Source: Palaemon carinicauda (taxonomy: Eukaryota > Arthropoda > Malacostraca > Decapoda > Palaemonidae). Taken from it: a stretch of 64,000 nucleotides of DNA. A program made the translations under genes and the position numbers. Every line of letters starts with the position of its first letter. Position 1 is the stretch's first letter. Location of the stretch: contig NC_090750.1 of the NCBI RefSeq assembly GCF_036898095.1, positions 85,389,075 through 85,453,074 of the forward strand, given 5' to 3'. The notes beneath the pieces were generated by a model that searched no databases, was not told the DNA's origin, and saw nothing but the letters and a program-made list of their open reading frames with translations. Below are positions 41,311 through 64,000 of the stretch, piece after piece.

Positions 41311-43427
41311 AAATATAAAATCAATAATTATTTTGGAGAAAATAAGAGGTGAACCTTGCGTATTTCTAGTATTTTGAACAATTTTGATGACAATAAGGTG
41401 TATATTAACATGAAAAATACCCAGATATCCGCGTTAAAACGTGTTCATAACCTTTCGACGTTGCTTTTCCTATTTTTAATTTTCCCTTTAGGAGGAGAAC
41501 CTGTCTATCATGAGTAATCATATACGAAGGACTAATCAGCATGTTCTTCATTATCACATAAATTTCAGTCCTTGTGTGACTCTTTTATGCCAATGACCTA
41601 CATTCATTTTGAGAGATTCTCTTGAGTTGTCTTTCAAACATTGTTGCTCTGATTTATGTTATATGTTTACGAGTATTCATACTATACTGTGATTTGCGAG
41701 GATTTCATAAATGATGTGTCTACTGTACAGATAAACTGTTGTGTAGCCATAGTTCTTTCACAATTGTATTAAATAGCCAAACTGTAGTATCTTGTTTGTC
41801 AAAGGAAGAACAGCACATTTGGAGATGCCATCACAAAATTTGTGTGCCGACAACCAAAAAATGTCGCCGGTTCATCGTCAGTTGATAGTTATTAGGGAAT
41901 ATTCTTAGAAACAGATAATTTTGAATATTGGAAAATTCTGCTTTTTGTGAACACCTTTCTATATCACAGCTGGGAGCACGGGACTGTTTTGACCATCTTA
42001 ACTTTTCTTTGGAGTCTTCTGTTGATTGGCGATCTCCCTGCTCTGTGGTAACAGACGATTCATTCAAGTACAGTTTCTATCAGAGGCTCTGGTACTGAAG
42101 TTGAGATTGAGGAGACACTCATAACCAAATGCAAATATGGAAAAGGGAGAATTTTGAAGCAAGTGTATTTGTTTGGTAGCATTGAAAGTATCAATAATCA
42201 TGGTTTCATCATTCCATTGGTCAATGGCCCTGTTTCTCAACACCACGATACCCTGCTGCTCAGAAGCCAGCAATATATTTTGCCAGGGTCAGTTATCTAA
42301 CTCTGACCTATAGGCAGTTTATTGTGACCTGCATTTACATTTGCACAGCCACCTGACCGTGAATCACCCAGTATAGTTTGTGTCCTTTAAAAATCATGAT
42401 ATCCACACTTGGAATATCAACTGTTTATAGAGAAACGTCACAGAGTCAATCAAGAGACAGTATACTGTAGGCTTATACGTGACGTGTTTATATCAATACC
42501 ATGCTGGGTATTGATAAAGCCCCTCCTGATAACTTGCAACACGTTTTCTAGCGACAGGCCTCTAAGCTATACCAGCATGTCAGTCAGCATGCAGCTGCGC
42601 AGCAGTGTTACCGCCTTGACCAAACTCAGTGTGGATAAATGCAGAGTTGCCATTGTAGCTGCAAAGAATTTTGGCAAGCGATTTGTTATGTTTTCAAGAG
42701 AGTTGACACTTGGAAGGAGATTCTAAATTTTGATACATATTCATAATCTTATTGTTCAAGAATCAAATAGAAATATCCTAATCTATATTAGTTTTATTGT
42801 AATTTTGGTTTCATTACAAAGCTTAATTACCAAAATTCAAATTAATATTTCAAAGTGTGTTTTTTTTGGTAATTGTAGTCAGAGGGAGCACAGAGAAATG
42901 CCAGATATCACCACTTATCCCCGTCTTGAGAGAAAAACCACAAAACGGCATCATTGACGCTCAGCCTGAAAAACCGTACGTCGATGACCTGAAGCCATAT
43001 CCAACATCTCCAAACAGAAAGAAAACACAATGAAATTCGGATAAGGACACTGTGTAATAAGTTAGGCTGCAAGGAAATTCTCATGTTAGAGCATATTCCT
43101 TTATTTGTTTCCCTCATGAAATACAGTTACTTACAGGCATGAAAATATTTCTAAATGAAGTCATGTATCTGATTGGCTTAAAGAAAACAGGTGAAAATGA
43201 AGGAGGCGCAGATTGGTTAATTGGATGATGATTGTAAATGGCTGACACTTCTAGCACTAAGGCAAAATGCTTGCTTGCATTTAGATTGGCCCCCTTATAA
43301 AGAGGGGGACCACGGGCTCTTACACAAAGGCAGCCCGTAAGTGGGATAATCTTGTTAAAGTGGCACATCAGATCAGGAACACAAAGGACGGACAGGATGA
43401 CAATGGGGGATGTAGCCTATGTATGAT
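41311..43427. other. Intergenic stretch, nothing firm
   Basis: AT-rich DNA between the transposon block and CLUAP1. There are short open stretches (42409-42726 plus, 41831-42273 minus) with no recognisable domain, no splice structure I can support and no close copies in the window. I do not call genes here. Confidence 0.45.
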
Positions 43428-43606
43428 AGCGGCCACCTGTATGTATTGTTATGGCTAACTTAGAATACGGCAGTGTAAGGGGGGTCCAAGGGGGGCATTA
43501 GCACCCAAGTTAGGTATATAGGTATGGAAATGCCTTGTAGGTTAGGTTGGGGGGGAAAGTTTAGGTCCAATTTTAATGAAAGCATGAGGAACTGGCCGCT
43601 GAAATA
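43428..43606. mobile_element. MITE with AGCGGCCA inverted ends, copy 1
   Basis: Starts AGCGGCCACCTGTATG and ends GGAACTGGCCGCTG. The first and last bases form an inverted repeat (AGCGGCCA/TGGCCGCT). A second copy in the opposite orientation lies at 54862-55010, sharing GGTTAGGTT-rich and GGGG-rich internal blocks and the outer GTATGATAG flank. No ORF. Confidence 0.7.
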
Positions 43607-45054
43607 CAAAGACTCCAATGATGGGATGACAGCAGCATGACGACCGAGGCTGGAGTCCGAAGGTCAGTTGAGGGCGCCGCAAAGCAGACAAGGCCTTCTT
43701 AAACACGGTTCCTCTTCGGTCCTAGAAGAATTGATTTATTCTTATTGTAGGTCCGAACCAGAGGATATCCAGTTAGGGAGTAAGGCAAAATGGGAAATTG
43801 AAATTAATTACCCTTAAGGGAAACTGTTTAGTATTACTGTACTTAGCGCCAGGGTAACCCTTCCTAGTAAAAACCAACTTTTCCCTGTAGAAAAACGCCC
43901 GTTTCCTTTTAGAATATTTACCAACGATAGTTGTATGACAACGGTATCTTGCAGATACGTCCCTGATTGTACACGATATCTTCGGATAGTTGTTCCGGGT
44001 TTAGAACCCTGTGATAACTGACTGTAATTCTCTTGTAATATCACTCGCAGAAATATTATACAGTAGGAAACTGCCGGAAGGAACTTCCACCAGGACGACA
44101 TGGCTATCTCACCCAAATATAGATTTTTCCTATGTCAAAATCCGTTTTAACTAATACCGGCAACAACACTAGTAGGTCTACCGATTTTAAATTAGCTCGA
44201 CCCATAATTACCTTACCAGGGTAAAAGTCTACATTTTAGGGGTATGTGGTATGGAATTTAAAAGACGAAAATTTAAATTAGAAAATGCCATACCAGGAGT
44301 TTACATGAAATTACATAGTACTAATTTAACCATGCTTTTTAATATGGAGGGACCAGAAAAACATCAAAGTAGAGTATTGTGACGTATAAAGATTATGTAA
44401 ATTACAACAATAATTTTATACTTCTCAATAAATAAGGGCTATTTCTAACCTGTTACTTCCACTACATAGGTCAACTGGAATTTTGATAAATACGTAGAAC
44501 GAAGTAACTTTTCTTTCTTCCTATCAGCAGATGAGCGGAGCGTTGTTTACTCTGCACCGTTCACTTTGATAATTCTGAGATATTACAATTACAAATTTAA
44601 TCCCTTAGAAATTATCAGTATAAGAAAGCATATTTTAAATCAATCATATGTAATTTATATAATTTAAATTATCAAAATAATTTGATAATTTGCTATTATA
44701 TATTACTCATAATGTCTTCGATAGTCCATAACAAACAAACCTAAATTGTTAGCCACAACAATACATGACTGGGCATAACTCACGAAAAAAGACATTAAAT
44801 AATTTTCTTTCCTCAGTATCAACTAAACCATATAAATGACATATAAGTGGAAATACAATTAGATTATTTTTTTCAGTGCTAGTTTTGAAAGTAGAATATG
44901 TATATACTGTTTGGACATTTTAAAAAATTGAATATATATGTTTTAATGTTAATCTAAAAAATGGTTCATAAATTTCGTTGTTTTATCTACCAATATTCAT
45001 AATATTCATAAAGATAGAGTAGCCAGATATATCACTCAAATATCTGTATCTTTC
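43607..45054. other. CLUAP1 upstream region
   Basis: Presumed 5' flank of CLUAP1. No repeat or ORF with a recognisable product. The region becomes strongly AT-rich from about 44570. Confidence 0.5.
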
Positions 45055-45068
45055 GTTGCTATGGCAAC
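45055..45068 (+). promoter_or_regulatory. RFX X-box upstream of CLUAP1
   Basis: GTTGCTATGGCAAC matches the imperfect-palindrome X-box of RFX transcription factors (GTNRYC, 0-3 spacer, RGYAAC; here spacer AT) at 11 of 12 half-site bases in a perfect palindrome. It lies 98 bp upstream of the CLUAP1 ATG. RFX/DAF-19 drives ciliary genes, including intraflagellar-transport genes, through X-boxes at about this distance. Site function is inferred. Confidence 0.8.
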
Positions 45069-45165
45069 AAGTGGTACACAAATACCAGCTGACAATTCTT
45101 GCATGCCGCTCAGAAGTGGTATAAGTGAATCAGCTCTTCGTCTGGTTGCATTTTAATCCAGAATA

Positions 45166-62086
<16,921 letters not shown>

Positions 62087-62089
62087 GTA

Positions 62090-63097
62090 AGAAGATCAAT
62101 CAGTCTATTTTGTTATTAAAAGTATTATCCGTTTAAAGAGGATTGGAGTTCTTAGGAAATTAAAGGATCAACCAATCAATTTTGTTAATAACTCTATTAT
62201 ACGGTTAATGAAGATCGGAGTTCTTAGGAAATTAAAAGATCAACCAATCAATTTTGTTATTAAATGTTCTATCCGGTTGATGAAGATCGGAGTTCTTAGG
62301 AAATAAAAGGATCAACCAATCAATTTTCTTATTAAATGTTTTATCCGGTTAAAGACAATTGGTGTTCTTAGGAAATTAAAAGCACGACAAGTCAATTTTG
62401 TCAATAACTCTATTATCCGGTTAATGAAGATCAGAGTTCGTAGGCAATTAAAAGATCAACCAATCAATTTTGTTATTAAATGTATCCGTTTAAAGAGAAT
62501 TGAAGTTCTTATGAAACTTATGTATCAACCAATAAATTTTGTTATCAAATGTATTATCCGGTTAATGAAGATTAGAATTCTTAGAAAATTTAAGGATCAC
62601 CAATCAATTTTGTTATTATATGTATTATACGGTCAAGAAAAGATTGGAGTTCTTAGAAAATTGCGGATCAACCAATCAATTTAGTTATTAAATCTATTAT
62701 CCGGTTAAAGAAGATTGGAGTTCTTAGAAGATTTGAGAATCAACCAATCAATTTTGTTAATAAATCTATTATTCGGTTAAAGAAGATTGGAGTTCTTAGA
62801 AGATTTGAGAATCAACCAATCAATTTTGTTAATAAATCTATTATTCGGTTAAAGAAGATTGGAGTTCTTATGAAATTTGAGGATCAACCAATCAATTTTG
62901 TTAATAAATCTATTATTCGGTTAAAGAAGATTGGAGTTCTTATGAAATTTGAGGATCAACCAATCAATTTTGTTAATAAATCTATTATTCGGTTAAAGAA
63001 GATTGGAGTTCTTATGAAATTTGAGGATCAACCAATCAATTTTGTTAATAAATCTATTATCCCGTTAAAGAAGATTGGAGTTTATATGAAATCTAAT
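62090..63097. repeat. 72-bp minisatellite, about 14 copies, CLUAP1 intron 7
   Basis: The unit includes GATCAACCAATCAATTTTGT, TAATAAATCTATTATTCGGT and TAAAGAAGATTGGAGTTCTT. The period is exactly 72 bp in the most regular part (GGATCAAC at 62881 and 62953). The first, divergent unit starts 3-5 bases after the exon 7 donor. The last six units are the most alike. In plus frame the unit can encode 24 residues without a stop. Confidence 0.9.
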
Positions 63098-63606
63098 GGC
63101 ATTTCACTAACAAAATTGGAATCACATAAAAGTTAAGGAGCATCTAACTGAAAAAATTGGAGTTATTTAACAACACCACCTAAAATGAATTAAATACGGC
63201 TAGACTCATTTCAAAATTAGATAAACACTTTTAAGCATATCATACAAAATGTTATTGACTGTATTCCCCCTAAAAATGTCATTAGAAATATGATTTATAA
63301 CGATTTTCTATTTTTTGGATATAGCGATAAAACATATTTTTCTTCGTAATTTAATATTTTGCTCATGTTATGGCATCAGGGAACTAGCACTTTAGAATAT
63401 TGCTATCATTAAGTTGTAATAAATCTGATGTGTTCACGAAATTCATGTTTTCCTCTCAGCTTAAGTATACATATATTGTAAAACAAGAGTTTCAAAGTAG
63501 CGAAGATTATTGGGAAAAAATTCGTCTTGATTTTTTTTTTAATCCCGGAGGCCGGAGGGCAGTTTAAACATGGCGAAGAGCCGCAGGAAAGCGACTATTT
63601 TTTTGC
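63098..63606. other. CLUAP1 intron 7, unassigned
   Basis: AT-rich sequence with no recognised exon or repeat. The remaining CLUAP1 coding sequence was not found here. Confidence 0.45.
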
Positions 63607-64000
63607 CGCAAAACGAGTCTTTTTTTTCTATTTTTTTTAAAGTTTCTCTTTGTCTGGCGTTTTGAATAAATAGAAAACCGTAAAACATATAGAATTATTC
63701 TCGTTAACTCCTGCTTCATTCACATATATTTTTTTGTCCAAGTTTCATTTACGGGTAACGTTGGCAGACGCAAAACGACAGTCTTTTTTTATAGTTTCTC
63801 TTTGGTGTTCTGAGTAAACTGAAAACCGTAAAACAACATAGAATTATTCTCGTTAACTCCTGCTTCGTTCAAATATATTTTTTGTCCAAGTTTCATTTAG
63901 GGTAACGTTGGCAGACGCAAAACGACAGTTTTTTTTTTTTATATAGTTTCTCTTTGGTGTTCTAATTAAATTGAAAACCGTAAAACAATATTGAAGTATT
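63607..64000. repeat. Tandem repeat of about 150 bp, running off the window
   Basis: Units beginning CGCAAAACGA at 63607, 63769 and 63916 (steps 162 and 147). Shared blocks are TAGTTTCTCTTTGGTGTTCT, GAAAACCGTAAAACA, ATTATTCTCGTTAACTCCTG and TTTGTCCAAGTTTCATTTA. The third unit is cut by the window end. Confidence 0.88.

Noticed and set aside
42409..42957. Possible small genes upstream of CLUAP1
   Set aside because: They are short, have no recognisable motif, no supported splice sites and no homologous copy in the window.

Overview
This is animal genomic DNA, most likely from a decapod crustacean. The evidence is spliced genes with GT-AG introns, AT-rich non-coding DNA, very long (AT)n, (CT)n and (AAT)n microsatellites, tyrosine-recombinase (DIRS-type) retrotransposons, and short repeats of a style I associate with shrimp and crab genomes. 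The lineage is an inference; no database search was possible.

Two host genes are supported, lying head to head about 25 kb apart. On the minus strand are the first two coding exons of an ANKRD40-like ankyrin-repeat gene (20304-20180 and 7806-7661), separated by a 12.4-kb intron; its 3' part was not found and probably lies before base 1. On the plus strand is CLUAP1 (IFT38, qilin, DYF-3), a subunit of intraflagellar-transport complex B. Seven exons run from the ATG at 45166 to 62086, about 350 residues, and the last exon or exons lie past the window end. A near-palindromic RFX X-box sits about 100 bp upstream of the CLUAP1 ATG, as expected for a cilium gene.

Layout. 1-5375: right half of one DIRS element (Z) abutting part of another (E'), a mariner-like MITE, and a small deleted DIRS element (E). 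5535-6290: broken LINE ORF1. 7661-20313: ANKRD40-like exons, with DIRS copy A (8615-15356) and deleted copy F (15487-17237) in the intron. 21044-27550: DIRS copy B, with gag, RT/RNase H and tyrosine recombinase all open. 27973-40612: a second, GC-richer DIRS family (D), split by nested copy C (28286-34584). 40625-41310: LINE reverse transcriptase relic. 43428-64000: CLUAP1 and its promoter region, with introns full of microsatellites, LINE 3' ends, SINEs and MITEs.

Main observations. (1) In copies A, B and C the internal complementary region (ICR) carries the same private base changes as that copy's own two outer ends, which is the DIRS1 circular-junction architecture. (2) Copies C, Z and B each sit at the homologous GGAAAAAT/ACAA site in the terminal or ICR sequence of another DIRS element, and A sits at a similar TTAGAAAAT; this suggests recombinase-guided nesting. 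(3) B is nearly intact, but its reverse transcriptase catalytic motif reads YLND instead of YLDD. (4) The two divergent DIRS families share an exactly spaced Cys/His module at the Gag N-terminus. (5) A 72-bp intronic minisatellite in CLUAP1 starts at the splice donor of exon 7 and keeps a reading frame open.
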